DNA from: Jimgerdemannia flammicorona
Lineage: Eukaryota; Mucoromycota; Endogonomycetes; Endogonales; Endogonaceae
Direction: 5' to 3'
Length of the DNA: 11,156 nt
Assembly: GCA_003990745.1 (NCBI GenBank)
Contig: RBNI01006600.1
Coordinates: 1-11,156, forward strand
The notes below the pieces were generated by a model that had not been told where the DNA came from, did not search any database, and saw nothing but the letters and a program-made list of their open reading frames with translations. Position numbers and translations under genes: made by a program. This document shows, piece by piece, positions 1 through 7,549 of the stretch; within the stretch, counting starts at the first letter, position 1; each line of letters opens with the position of its first letter.

Positions 1-415
1 CGCAGAATTTTATTGGAAGGGAACCTAGACTATATAGGCCAAAACCCTCCCCCACCACCCACCAAGCACTGCCCCCCCATTAACCTAGGCTAGCTATTGT
101 CCAGCAGCTCAACCATACCAGGCACAGTAGGGCCTATGTTGGCCTGCACCTCATTCTGTGCACCATGCTCTCTCTACCACCAGGGGAAACTCAACCATAT
201 GCCAACGACTGAAAGCATATGCCTGAGAACTCAACATATGTACAAGGCCATGCCCGAGCTGAATAGAATAGCCCCTGCTACCCCAAAGAGAATGACAGGT
301 AAAGAAAAACCCCAGGATCTTTCTCCAGTACAATTTGTGTTATACAAACTTCAGGCAACAGTTTTTTTGATACAAAGCAAAAGAAAGATACTATAAACAT
401 ATCTACAAGCAAGAG
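1..415. other. Unassigned C-rich stretch (LINE 5' UTR or flanking DNA)
   Basis: No gene can be supported here. The only sizeable + frame (97-396) begins at TTG and its translation resembles no family I know. The + strand is C-rich (24 C against 8 G in 61-120), whereas from about 415 onward it becomes strongly G-rich, so a unit boundary lies near there. The sequence before it could be the LINE 5' untranslated region or unrelated host DNA. A short motif, CTCAAC(C)ATA, occurs three times (108-117, 190-199, 230-238), with CATATG nearby. There is no target-site duplication or promoter that would settle the boundary. Confidence 0.5.
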
Positions 416-760
416 TTCTGATGGGCGTGCTGGGTCGGGTGGACCTGGGGTCTTTGGCTGGCAGCAGGTTGGGAGGGGTTATGGCCTGGGGATGGGGGCC
501 TTTGGAGGGTCAAAGGGTGGCGAGGGTGCTGGTGGAGGGCCGGTGTCGGGTGGGTATGGAGGAGGGACTGGCCCTATGAGCTTTGCTGCCAAGGTGAAGG
601 GGAGCGGATGGCTGACTGGAACCAGGGCTGGTGCTGCTGTGGGGAAGGGCAAGACAAGCCTTAGAAGGGGGGGAGATCCTCAGCCTGGGGGTGCGAGCAT
701 AGGGTCTGGAGGTGTTGTGGCTGGGGGTGGGACTGCTGATGAAGGCATGATGGGAATCAG

Positions 761-770
761 AAAAAAAAAA
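761..770 (+). other. A10 homopolymer at the frame change in LINE ORF1
   Basis: Ten consecutive A residues sit exactly where the ORF1 coding frame moves back by one base. In the upstream frame a TGA follows within three codons (777-779). In the downstream frame the sequence stays open for about 245 codons. Loss of one A from an ancestral run of eleven explains the shift most simply. A slippery site is possible but not shown. Confidence 0.6.
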
Positions 771-1696
771 GAGATGTGATGGCTGATGGCAGAGTGGGGC
801 TGGGGCTACCGATTTGGAAGAGGGACCTGGCTGATGGTGTGATGGGGCTAGTGGTGGCACTATTACTCAAGAAGTCGATTTCGGAGTTTGCAGTCACCTT
901 GTGCTTCCGAGGCTTAGCGGTGATGGCGAGGATGGTCTTGGGGCTTATCTCGCAGCAGGTGGCTGGGGCTGCTTCAGTGAAGTTCCTGAAGGGGCTGGAG
1001 GGGGTGGAGGTGGGATTTGAGGAGGCAGGTCTACTGTATGTTGTGATGAAGACGGGAGTAGTAGTTGGCGAAGTGGCAGTTCCTATGGTGAGGTGCCTTA
1101 GGTGTCACCCCAGGGTAGTGCAGTTGATGGTCAAGGGGGTGCCTATGGTGATGAAGATAGAGACCAGAAGGAGGGTTGAGGAGGTGATGGCTGAGTATGG
1201 CGATGTTGTGGATATTGGGTTCAGGGTGTGGGAGGGGACGGAAATCAGGATGGGTGATGTAGATATCCAGATTAGGCTGGCAGGGAGGGAGGCCATGGGA
1301 AAGGAGAGGGACTGGCCTTCGGTGTTGATGTGGGGTGCTGTTGTCTGTAGGATGTCAAGGGTGAAGGGGAGTGAGGAGGAGGAGAAGGACTTGTTGGAGG
1401 CGTTGGAGGAGTTGAGTAGAGCAGTGGAACAGAGGGTGAAGGCCTGGAAGTTTTTCAAGGAGTTGACACATCTGGAGGTTGTCGAGGGGAAGCATGTCCG
1501 CATGGACAAGAAGTAGTGGGAGAGGGTACAGGGGCATAGGAGGCAGAGGGAACTTCTGGCGAGTATGACAGCAGAGGAGAAGAAGACAGCAGTTGGAGCT
1601 GAGGTGTCTGGGGGTGTCAGTGCCAGTGTCTGGGCAGGTGATGGTGGAGGGGAGACTGAGGCAGGCAAGGAAGAGGCTGGGAAGGTGCTGGGCAAA

Positions 1697-1701
1697 GACC
1701 C
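1697..1701 (+). repeat. Target-site duplication GACCC, left copy
   Basis: Five bases, GACCC, directly precede the left LTR and recur directly after the right LTR at 6778-6782. Five bp is the usual duplication made by Ty1/copia integrases. The perfect match shows that the two LTRs belong to one insertion and that no later rearrangement has swapped the flanks. Confidence 0.95.
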
Positions 1702-1858
1702 TGTTGTGGAATACTTGGACTTTGGGGAGAGAAGCAAAGCATTTATTGCTAATTCTTACGTGCTTTTACATGTCGCTATTAGTGACATTTACATGATGAC
1801 ATAGTCAAGGAAGGCTGCGCCACCATATATATCGAGTTGTAACCTACATATTTCAATA
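1702..1858 (-). repeat. 3' LTR of the copia element
   Basis: 157 bp, colinear without gaps with 6621-6777, with 11 transition differences and no transversions or indels. Read on the minus strand it starts TATTG and ends CAACA, an imperfect terminal inverted repeat. The usual terminal dinucleotides are TG and CA, and here both LTRs share TA at the 5' side. An AATAAA polyadenylation signal lies on the minus strand at 1742-1747. Two ACGTCA motifs present in the other LTR have become ATGTCA here (G to A on the + strand at 1787 and 1801). Confidence 0.96.
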
Positions 1859-1870
1859 CTCCCGCTCAAC
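1859..1870 (-). other. Polypurine tract for plus-strand priming
   Basis: Directly inside the 3' LTR, the minus strand reads GTTGAGCGGGAG before TATTG. Its position against the LTR and purine-rich character match the copia second-strand priming site. One or two pyrimidines break the run, and the C at the CpG is unusual. Confidence 0.75.
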
Positions 1871-2115
1871 GAGATATGCAAATTCCCAAACTATAATACT
1901 AAGCTATAACCACTGCAAAATCTCACTGTAATGTTCAGACCGCTATCTAGAAACCGAAAAACATTCGAATTGCCTGCTTAAAGCTCAAAAAATAGGTTGA
2001 AAAGTAGAAATGTGAACATTCGTAGATGAGCAATGTTGGTAGAAATCTGTAATGTAGCGATCAATGTTAAGAAGCTTGCTGTCATTCTATTATCCTATCT
2101 CATCCCGAATTGTCC
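1871..2115 (-). other. 3' untranslated region of the copia element
   Basis: About 245 bp of AT-rich sequence lie between the gag-pol stop codon and the polypurine tract. I see no open frame of note, no extra gene (such as an env-like frame) and no clear repeat here. Confidence 0.75.
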
Positions 2116-2600
2116 TTAATTACCAGCATAGAGTCCCGTAATACCCATTCCTTGCATGCATAAGTCAAACTTTTCCTTTGGAAGGGCTTTAGTCAATGAA
2201 TCCACTGTCATATATTCTGTTGGGGTGTATTCAAGGTGTATAGTGCCGTTTTCTACGTATTCACGTATGAAATGATGCTGTATGTCAATGTGTTTCGTTC
2301 TGGCGTGATGTATAGGGTTCTTCGCCAAAGCAATCATTGATTGGTTATCTTGCTGGAGTAGCGTAGAGTGCCGTTGCTCGTATCCCAGCTCCTTTAACAG
2401 TTCTTGAAGCCAGATAGCCTCCTTTGTTGCCGTTGACAACACTTGATATTCCGCTTGCATAGAGGATGTTGCCACTGAAGGTTGCTTATGCGTTTGCCAC
2501 GAAATGGCTCCGTTGTTTACTTTAAAGATGTATCCAGTTGTAGACCTTCTGTCATCTAAGTTGCTGGCCCAATCAGCGTCACAAGAACCAAATAGGCATA
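2116..2600 (-). other. RNase H domain of copia pol
   Basis: The sequence CDADWASNLDDRRSTTGYIF followed by ISWQTHKQP, the SSMQAEYQ segment and DNQSMIALAKNP is the standard copia RNase H, which degrades RNA in the RNA-DNA hybrid. The catalytic Asp, Glu and Asp are present (first Asp at codon 2580-2578). The C-terminus includes HIDIQHHFIRE and LTKALP. A TAA at 2616-2614 separates it from the RT. Confidence 0.92.
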
Positions 2601-2869
2601 TAGTACTCTCGCTTTACCCATTATCACCACCCAAACTGAGCATATAGTCTATGGTTCCTTTGATGTACCTGAAAATTCGCTTGATTGCCATCCAATGGCT
2701 ATTGTCGTAGCATGAAGAATACTGCACTGCTTTGTTTACTGCAAAAGAGATATCAGGTCTCATCCCTTGCATAAGATACATGAGGGATCCTATGGCCTGT
2801 CGATAGGGAATGTCGTTTCCCTCGGGCATAGTGTCAGACTTCTTTAGTTTCACGAATGTTTCCATAGGT

Positions 2870-3700
2870 GTCCTGACTGGTTTGCATTCACCCATCCCGA
2901 ATCGCTTGAGAATATTTTGAATATATGTGGCTTGCATTAGGTGTATAGCGCGCTTGTGCCTGTTACGTGTAATCGATATTCCAAGGAGATAGGACGCTTC
3001 ACCTAAGTCCATCATTTTGAATTCCTGGCATAGTGTAGCCTTTACGTCATTGATTTCACTTGTTGTTCCAACTAAAATAATATTGTCAACCCAAATTCCC
3101 AGGTATACCATTCCTGAGGATGTATGTCAGGTGTATATGCATGGATTAGCTTCACAATGCTTGAATCCGTTGTCTAGAAGATATCCATCGATCTTTTGAT
3201 TCCACAATCTTGCCGCTTGCTTGATTCCATAGAGCCCTTTGTGTAATTTACATACGAGCTCATTTCCATCATTATTGTATAGTTTGTATCCTTGTGGTTG
3301 TCGTACATATAACTCCATGTCTACATCACCATTCAAGAACGCTGTCTGTATGTCCATTTGGTGTATTTCATAGTCGTACTTGGCTCCGATCGCAAGAAGT
3401 ATTCTAAGCAAAGTCAACTTAAATACCGGGGAAAATGTCTCATCATAGTCTATGCTGTAGCCTTGTGAGTACCCCTTTGCTACAAATCGAGCCTTATACT
3501 GTTCTACGTTGCTGTTAGCCTTATGCTTGATCTTGTAGACCCACTTCGATCCTATAGCTTGTTGCTTTGCTAGAAGGCTTACTAGATCCCAAGTGTTGTT
3601 TTCGATGAGCGAACTGTACTCCTCGTCCATAGCCCTTCTCCACTCCTTTTTATCGTTCGAATGAATGGCTTTGTCGTAGTGTGCTGGCTCACTGGTCATT
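2870..3700 (-). other. Reverse transcriptase domain of copia pol with altered active site
   Basis: The RVT_2 family pattern is clear: WVYKIKHKANSNVEQYKARF, VAKGYSQ, the DETFSPV block, and QMDIQTAFLNGDV with the first catalytic Asp (D1068, codon 3354-3352). The second motif should read YVDD. Here it reads WVDN, with Asn at codon 3084-3082. GAT to AAT after GAC is a CpG to CpA change. A TGA at 3129-3127 lies 29 codons before this motif. The copy would therefore be inactive even if the stops were read through. Confidence 0.93.
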
Positions 3701-4473
3701 GCTATGTAAGCGCATTCGCAGGCATAGTTCACGTGATGTTGTTTGCGATGAGATAACTTGGGTGGGTTCCAGTAATTTCCCAGATCTGCTTGGATTTTAT
3801 TATCTATCCCAGATTTACACTTCTTCTTACCCTTCGGAAAGGTATCCTCTTCGTCATCCTCGTCCATAATTTCCATTATCCTTGGTTCTTGCAACTTCAT
3901 TTCCATTTGAATGGGTTGTGTTTTCACTGGCATAGGTCCCAAGGATGTCTTTGGCATAGTCTTCGGTGTCGTTCCAGGTGTAGATATTGTTTCGCTAGCC
4001 TTTACAGTTGGCGTAGATGTCGCTGGCTGTATCATCGAATTCACCATTGGATTTGAGATAGGAATTTCCACGTAAATTTCCTGCTTAGTCTCCTTGAACT
4101 GTACGTCATGTGAAATGATCATATATCATTTCTGCGGGTTCCAAAGTCTGTATCCCACTCCATCATATCCAAGAAATATATGCTTATCTGCCTTAGGTTC
4201 GAACTTGCCTTGGTTGCCACCTTTGTCCAGAATGTATGCCTCGCTTCCGAATATGCATAAGTGTGAAATATCAGGCTTGGATCCATTCCATAATTCCTCA
4301 GGGGTAAGATTGTTGTTGTTCCTGGATTGCTTGCCGGGATCCTTGCTTAGAGCTCGAGAGAAACAACGATTTCGAATATATGCTGCCGTATTCACCGCTT
4401 CCACTCAAAAGGACTTCGGTAAGCCGGCCGTATTCATCATCGTTCTAGCCATTTCCACTACCGTTTGATTGAA

Positions 4474-4989
4474 TCATTCTACCACGCCATTTTGCTGAGG
4501 TGTATAAGGGGCTGTCATAGAGTGCTGTATATCGTTCTTCTTCAAGAAGTGTCTGAAACCTTTGTTGACGTATTCTTTGCCATTATCTGAGTGTAGGGTT
4601 CATATTCTATGTCCCGTCTCATTCTCCATGGCTGCCTTGAATTCCCGGAATTTGTCAAATGCCTTGTTTTTCCCCGCAATGAAATATACATGGACTTTGT
4701 GTGTATAATCATCAATGAATGTAATAAAATACTTCTTCCCGGAGTGTGATGCTATTCGCATGGGGCCACAAATATCTGTATGAATCAAATTGAGAATGCC
4801 AGCTACTCACTTCATTCATTCCTGAAAAGGTTGCCGGGAAGCCTTGTTTGCCACGCATCTATCACAAAAGAAATCCGGTAGCATATAGTCCAGTAAGCTA
4901 TACATGGACTTGCTCCTTACCATCTGTTCGAGACTCGTTTTACCGATATGTCCTAAGTGTTTATGCATTATATGCCAGAAATCCTCTCC
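4474..4989 (-). other. Integrase of copia pol: HHCC zinc region and DDE core
   Basis: The pre-integrase zinc region (4989-4830) contains WHIMHKHLGH and then CDRC. The catalytic core follows with HTDICGP (D594), LHSDNGKEY (D657) and PYTPQQNGVVE (E693). The spacing D-x35-E is canonical for retroviral integrases. Five TGA codons (lowest + coordinates 4816, 4807, 4600, 4474 and 4405, the last just past the core) break the region, so the product cannot be made. All three catalytic residues are nevertheless preserved. This enzyme would have inserted the cDNA and generated the 5-bp GACCC duplication. Confidence 0.93.
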
Positions 4990-5229
4990 TGTCGTAGTTG
5001 TAGAATATGTGGATGTAGCGCCACTCGGCATACCATTGATTGCATATAGATTCTCCTTTTTCAATGCGTACATTAACTTATTATTGTTCTTCAGATTGAT
5101 TACCATTACACCATTCGGGCATATATTTACTCCTCTGTCCCCACAAGCCATCATCTGGCCTATCGAGAAGAGGTTCTTGCCTATATCTGGAACGTATAGT
5201 ATATCCACAAAGATACCTGAAGGTTCATT

Positions 5230-5420
5230 AACATTTCCATATAGATGTATGCCTACATTGCCTTTCCCTTGAGCATAAATGATGTTATTATTGCCTAGCT
5301 TGATAGGTATGGGATGCTCGAACTTCTCGTACGTAGAGAACCACTCCCGGTGAGCTATCATATGCTGTGTTGCACCCGAATCCATGAGCCAGACCTCTTC
5401 GCTGTATACATAAGCGCTGT
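5230..5420 (-). other. Retroviral-type aspartic protease domain of copia pol
   Basis: The motif WLMDSGATQHM contains the catalytic D-S-G triad, with Asp at residue 392 (codon 5382-5380). Downstream hydrophobic beta-strand segments, including the DILYVPDIGKNLFSIGQ block, are characteristic of copia proteases, which cut Gag-Pol inside the particle. No stop falls inside this domain. Confidence 0.9.
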
Positions 5421-5724
5421 TTGGCGTATAGCTTACATTTGCGCTGGCGCTGATATTGACGTCACTATTTTTCGCTGTCTGAAAAGTGTTTTGTTGACCA
5501 GGATTTATAGATGTCGAACTGGTGGAATTGCATCTGCAACTGGCGTTGGTGGAACTGGCAGTTGGTTCCGAATTTCCTCCTATTTCAATGGTTTCTGCAT
5601 ATGGATAGGTCGCCGCGTCTGTGAAGAATAGACCTCCACCACCGCTGTTTTCATTGTTGGCATCCACTGTGTTTGCCTGCCGTTGTCCTTGCTGTTGGCC
5701 ACTCTTTTTCTTCTTCTTGTAGTT

Positions 5725-6555
5725 GCAGTCCTGCTCATGATGTCCATGCTTATTACAGTAAAAGCATTTACCGTCGAATTTCTCGCATTGCTGGCCTTGA
5801 CCTTTGTTCGGCTTGCCTTTGCCTCATCCACGTGCTCTGCTGTAGAATGCTTTCTCGTTGTATTCCTCATTGGCATTGTTGCTGCCTAGCCTTGTTTCCT
5901 CATTTAAAAGGCTTGTGATAACGTACTTATAATCTGATAATCTGCCGGATTCCCTCATAGCAGTGACAACCACATTGTACGCTTTGAGAAGGCCTCATAT
6001 AAGAGCCAGGACCTTGTCTTCATCCTTGATAGTGTCCGCCAGTGTAGATGTAAGGGAATTCACTTGATTTGCCAGCTTGTCAACTTGATTGACGTAGTCC
6101 CAGATGCTCTCCTTGGACTTAATTCGAAGATTGAATAGTTGCACCTTTAAGTGGAATCTGTTTGATGCAGATACCTGTTGATGGTGATTGCGTAAAATCT
6201 CCCAGGCTTCATTTGCCATTGTAGCGTTGATTACCAGCTTCATCTGCACATTCGAAAGGGTGAACGTAATCTCCCTTAGCACTTTGCGATCTTTCACGGC
6301 ATCATATGTCATTACTTGCACCTGTGGCTTCCAGTAGTCCTCCAAACTGCATTCTTCAAGGAGATTCTTCATATGATACACCCATATGGTGTAGTCCTTA
6401 CTGTCAAAGACAGGAATTGTCCTCTTTACCATTGACGTTGGCACTACTGCCAGAATGTTCATCATCATGGAAGCGAAACCCGTTCTGGCTGTGTTTGTGT
6501 TTGTATTACCAGAACTTGGCAGCATGCTGCTAGCACTACTTGAACTAGTAGCCAT
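5725..6555 (-). other. gag (capsid-like) region and CCHC nucleocapsid knuckle
   Basis: The N-terminal part contains the copia gag pattern FDSKDYTIWVYHMKNLL (residues 50-66), typical of the UBN2/Retrotran_gag_2 family that forms the virus-like particle and packages RNA. The zinc knuckle at 5725-5766 reads CFYCNKHGHHEQDC, a perfect C-x2-C-x4-H-x4-C, followed by a run of five lysines. Two TGA codons (5997-5995 and 5826-5824) interrupt the region. Both fit CGA to TGA changes, and the second lies within an Arg/Gly-Lys-rich basic stretch before the knuckle. Confidence 0.92.
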
Positions 6556-6606
6556 TGTATAGCGTAGTGTAGCATATGTATAAGAGGGGTGTATAGCCAC
6601 TAACCG
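6556..6606 (-). other. 5' leader of copia gag-pol mRNA
   Basis: Short untranslated stretch between the primer-binding site and the gag ATG. The gag frame is open through it with a GTG at 6600-6598. No intron or upstream ATG is needed. Confidence 0.6.
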
Positions 6607-6618
6607 GGGCTCATAACC
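6607..6618 (-). other. Primer-binding site for half initiator tRNA-Met
   Basis: On the + strand, GGGCTCATAACC lies two bases outside the 5' LTR. It is identical to the anticodon stem-loop segment of yeast-type initiator tRNA-Met (CAU anticodon). The element's RNA strand is therefore complementary to the tRNA interior rather than its 3' CCA end. This is the arrangement known for Drosophila copia, Ty5, Tp1 and Osser, which prime from a tRNA cut in the anticodon loop. Confidence 0.85.
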
Positions 6619-6660
6619 TTTGTTGTGGAATACTTGGACTTTGGAGAGAGAAGCAAAGCG

Positions 6661-6666
6661 TTTATT
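6661..6666 (-). terminator. AATAAA polyadenylation signal in LTR
   Basis: AATAAA on the minus strand in the 3' half of the LTR, conserved at 1742-1747 in the other copy. Its placement downstream of the TATA-like box fits an R/U5 poly(A) signal used in the 3' LTR. Confidence 0.5.
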
Positions 6667-6679
6667 GCTAATTCTTATG

Positions 6680-6730
6680 TGCTTTTATGCATCACCATTA
6701 GTGACGTTTACATGATGACGTAGTCAAGGA
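6680..6730 (-). promoter_or_regulatory. Putative copia LTR promoter: bZIP-type sites and TATA-like box
   Basis: Two ACGTCA half-sites lie on the minus strand, one of them within the near-palindrome TGACTACGTCA. They are upstream of CATAAAAG, a TATA-like sequence. Such sites are typical of bZIP/CREB/AP-1 factors, as in stress-responsive LTRs. Both CpGs are mutated in the other LTR. The transcription start is not visible, so the assignment is by motif only. Confidence 0.4.
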
Positions 6731-6777
6731 AGGCTGCGCCACCATATATATCGAGTTGTAACCTACATATTTCAATA

Positions 6778-6782
6778 GACCC
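6778..6782 (+). repeat. Target-site duplication GACCC, right copy
   Basis: Perfect direct repeat of 1697-1701, flanking the right LTR. Deleting the copia element plus one copy rejoins LINE ORF1 in the same frame across this point. Confidence 0.95.
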
Positions 6783-7506
6783 CTATACTGATGGCACTTT
6801 TGAGGTCTGGGAACAGGAATTGGATGACACCCCCCCTCCTCTTATCAGGAAGAGCCCAGCCATGAAGAGAAGGGCACCTGAGGATATGGTGATGAAGGGG
6901 GCCCAGCGGGTGTGCTTTGGGGTTCCAGATGTGGAAAAAGGTGGCCAGGTGGTGGCAGCTGGTGAGGATGAGCTGGTGGATGTCCCTGAGGAGGAGTGGG
7001 ATGAGGCCACCAGTGTAGGTGCCGACATCACGATGTTGAATGCAGGGTGGCTGGCAACCCCTGGAGGGAAGGAGGTGGGGAACTTGCTGTGGATGTGCAC
7101 AATGATGGATAACCTCACTGCAGATACATTGGGAGAGGTGGACCTGTGGGCGATGCCAGAGGAGCACTGGGAAAGGGTTCTGTAGGGTGAGAGTGTGGTG
7201 GAGGTACTGAAAGGGGAAATTCTTGTGATCTTCCTAGAGGAGGAGGGTTATGAGGTCAATGGAGTGAGGAAGGCGGAGCTGGCGGTAGCTGCGGGTGAGA
7301 GGGCAGCCTACTGTTGGGTTGAGCATCATGGTTTGTAGCTCTGGAGAGAAGCTTGTCTGGAGTATAGGGAGAACTTTGAGAAGAGGGAGGATGGAGCTAT
7401 GGTAGAACTTCTGGAAGGGTTGGAGGCACAGGAATCAGGGGAAAGGGAATGAGCTGCTGAGCATGTATTGGACTTGGTGCAGGAGGAGCGGGATGCGGAC
7501 TTGTAG
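6778..7506 (+). pseudogene. LINE ORF1, 3' portion (broken)
   Basis: This continues the frame interrupted at 1701. The codon GAC at 6778 is the duplicated copy of GAC at 1697, and the frame then runs on through an acidic, Glu/Val-rich segment. I recognise no domain. Possible coiled-coil sequence occurs around 7340-7500, rich in Glu, Leu and Arg. Internal stops are TAG 7183-7185, TAG 7336-7338 and TGA 7450-7452. The TAG at 7504-7506 could be the genuine ORF1 terminator, because an ORF2 ATG follows three bases later in the same frame. Alternatively ORF1 and ORF2 were fused and this TAG is another mutation. Confidence 0.65.
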
Positions 7507-7549
7507 AGGATGGGATATTCATTAACATTATTTCCTATGAACAGTACAA

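Larger units (their letters stand above)
492..1701 (+). pseudogene. LINE ORF1, 5' portion (broken)
   Basis: Probable nucleic-acid-binding ORF1 protein of the LINE. From ATG 492 the first frame encodes a Gly/Ala-rich segment ending in a basic KKK stretch. A run of ten A (761-770) then separates it from a second frame that is one base back and continues to the copia insertion point. The second frame includes a stretch (about 1120-1260) that alternates hydrophobic and charged residues like an RRM fold (motif VKGVP, then a long amphipathic helix). Next comes an acidic, possibly coiled-coil segment (about 1366-1480). RRM assignment is weak, and no CCHC knuckle is visible. A TAG at 1514-1516 interrupts the frame. 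The same frame is open upstream of 492 as far as about 303 but without an ATG, so the start is tentative. The frame resumes at 6778 after the copia element. Confidence 0.65.
2116..6555 (-). pseudogene. copia gag-pol polyprotein, ten in-frame stops
   Basis: A single frame of 1480 codons runs from ATG 6555-6553 to TAA 2118-2116. An in-frame GTG lies 45 nt upstream, but the ATG with the Ser-rich start is the better choice. Domains in order: copia gag (about 45-186), CCHC knuckle (264-277), aspartic protease (D392), HHCC zinc region (about 523-575), integrase core D594, D657, E693 (D-x62-D-x35-E), RT (about 950-1230, D1068 and the VDN motif at 1156-1158), and RNase H (D1326 onward). The stops, given by lowest + coordinate, are TGA at 5995, 5824, 4816, 4807, 4600, 4474, 4405, 4126 and 3127, and TAA at 2614. 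There is no frameshift. Most TGAs sit where Arg is plausible or expected, as after NGVVE in integrase; the one at 4405 fits Trp. Confidence 0.95.
1702..6777 (-). mobile_element. Complete but inactive Ty1/copia LTR retrotransposon (5076 bp)
   Basis: Both LTRs (157 bp), a 5-bp target-site duplication, a primer-binding site, a polypurine tract and one gag-pol frame in copia order (integrase before reverse transcriptase) are all present on the minus strand. The frame runs from 6555 to 2116 without a frameshift but carries ten internal stops, and the RT active site is altered. The LTRs differ at 11 positions, so the insertion is not recent. The element lies within LINE ORF1 and is therefore younger than the LINE. 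Its base composition is balanced, in contrast to the G-rich host LINE. Mobilisation would need proteins from another copy. Confidence 0.97.
6621..6777 (-). repeat. 5' LTR of the copia element
   Basis: 157 bp with the same TATTG...CAACA ends (minus strand) as the left copy. On the minus strand the order is TATATATA near the start, TGACTACGTCA (6726-6716), ACGTCA (6707-6702), a TATA-like CATAAAAG (about 6689-6682) and AATAAA (6666-6661). This suggests a compact U3 with promoter followed by the polyadenylation signal. The LTR boundaries are fixed by the flanking GACCC copies. Confidence 0.96.

Noticed and set aside
97..396. 99-codon + frame in the C-rich left end
   Set aside because: It begins at TTG, has no recognisable domain and overlaps an equally long minus frame. 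Nothing supports it as a gene.
1105..1737. 210-codon minus-strand frame, Ser/Pro/Thr-rich
   Set aside because: It is the complement of the G-rich LINE ORF1. The composition bias removes stops from the opposite strand. It also runs across the LTR boundary.
1859..2115. An extra gene (env-like) between RNase H and the 3' LTR
   Set aside because: The stretch is short and AT-rich, with no open frame of meaningful length.
5580..5876. 98-codon minus frame over the gag end
   Set aside because: It lies in a different frame from the CCHC knuckle and protease. The true gag-pol frame is intact here except for one TGA at 5826-5824.
2116..6555. Alternative genetic code with TGA read as Arg, or Gln/Trp for TAG/TGA in the LINE
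   Set aside because: I know of no nuclear code that reads TGA as Arg. The LINE TGAs would need other meanings, and the LTR comparison independently shows CpG decay.
1702..6777. RIP (CpA-targeted) as the cause of decay
   Set aside because: Nine of 11 LTR differences fit CpG and only one fits CpA (1777). Typical RIP would leave many TpA products and TAA stops, and there is one TAA.
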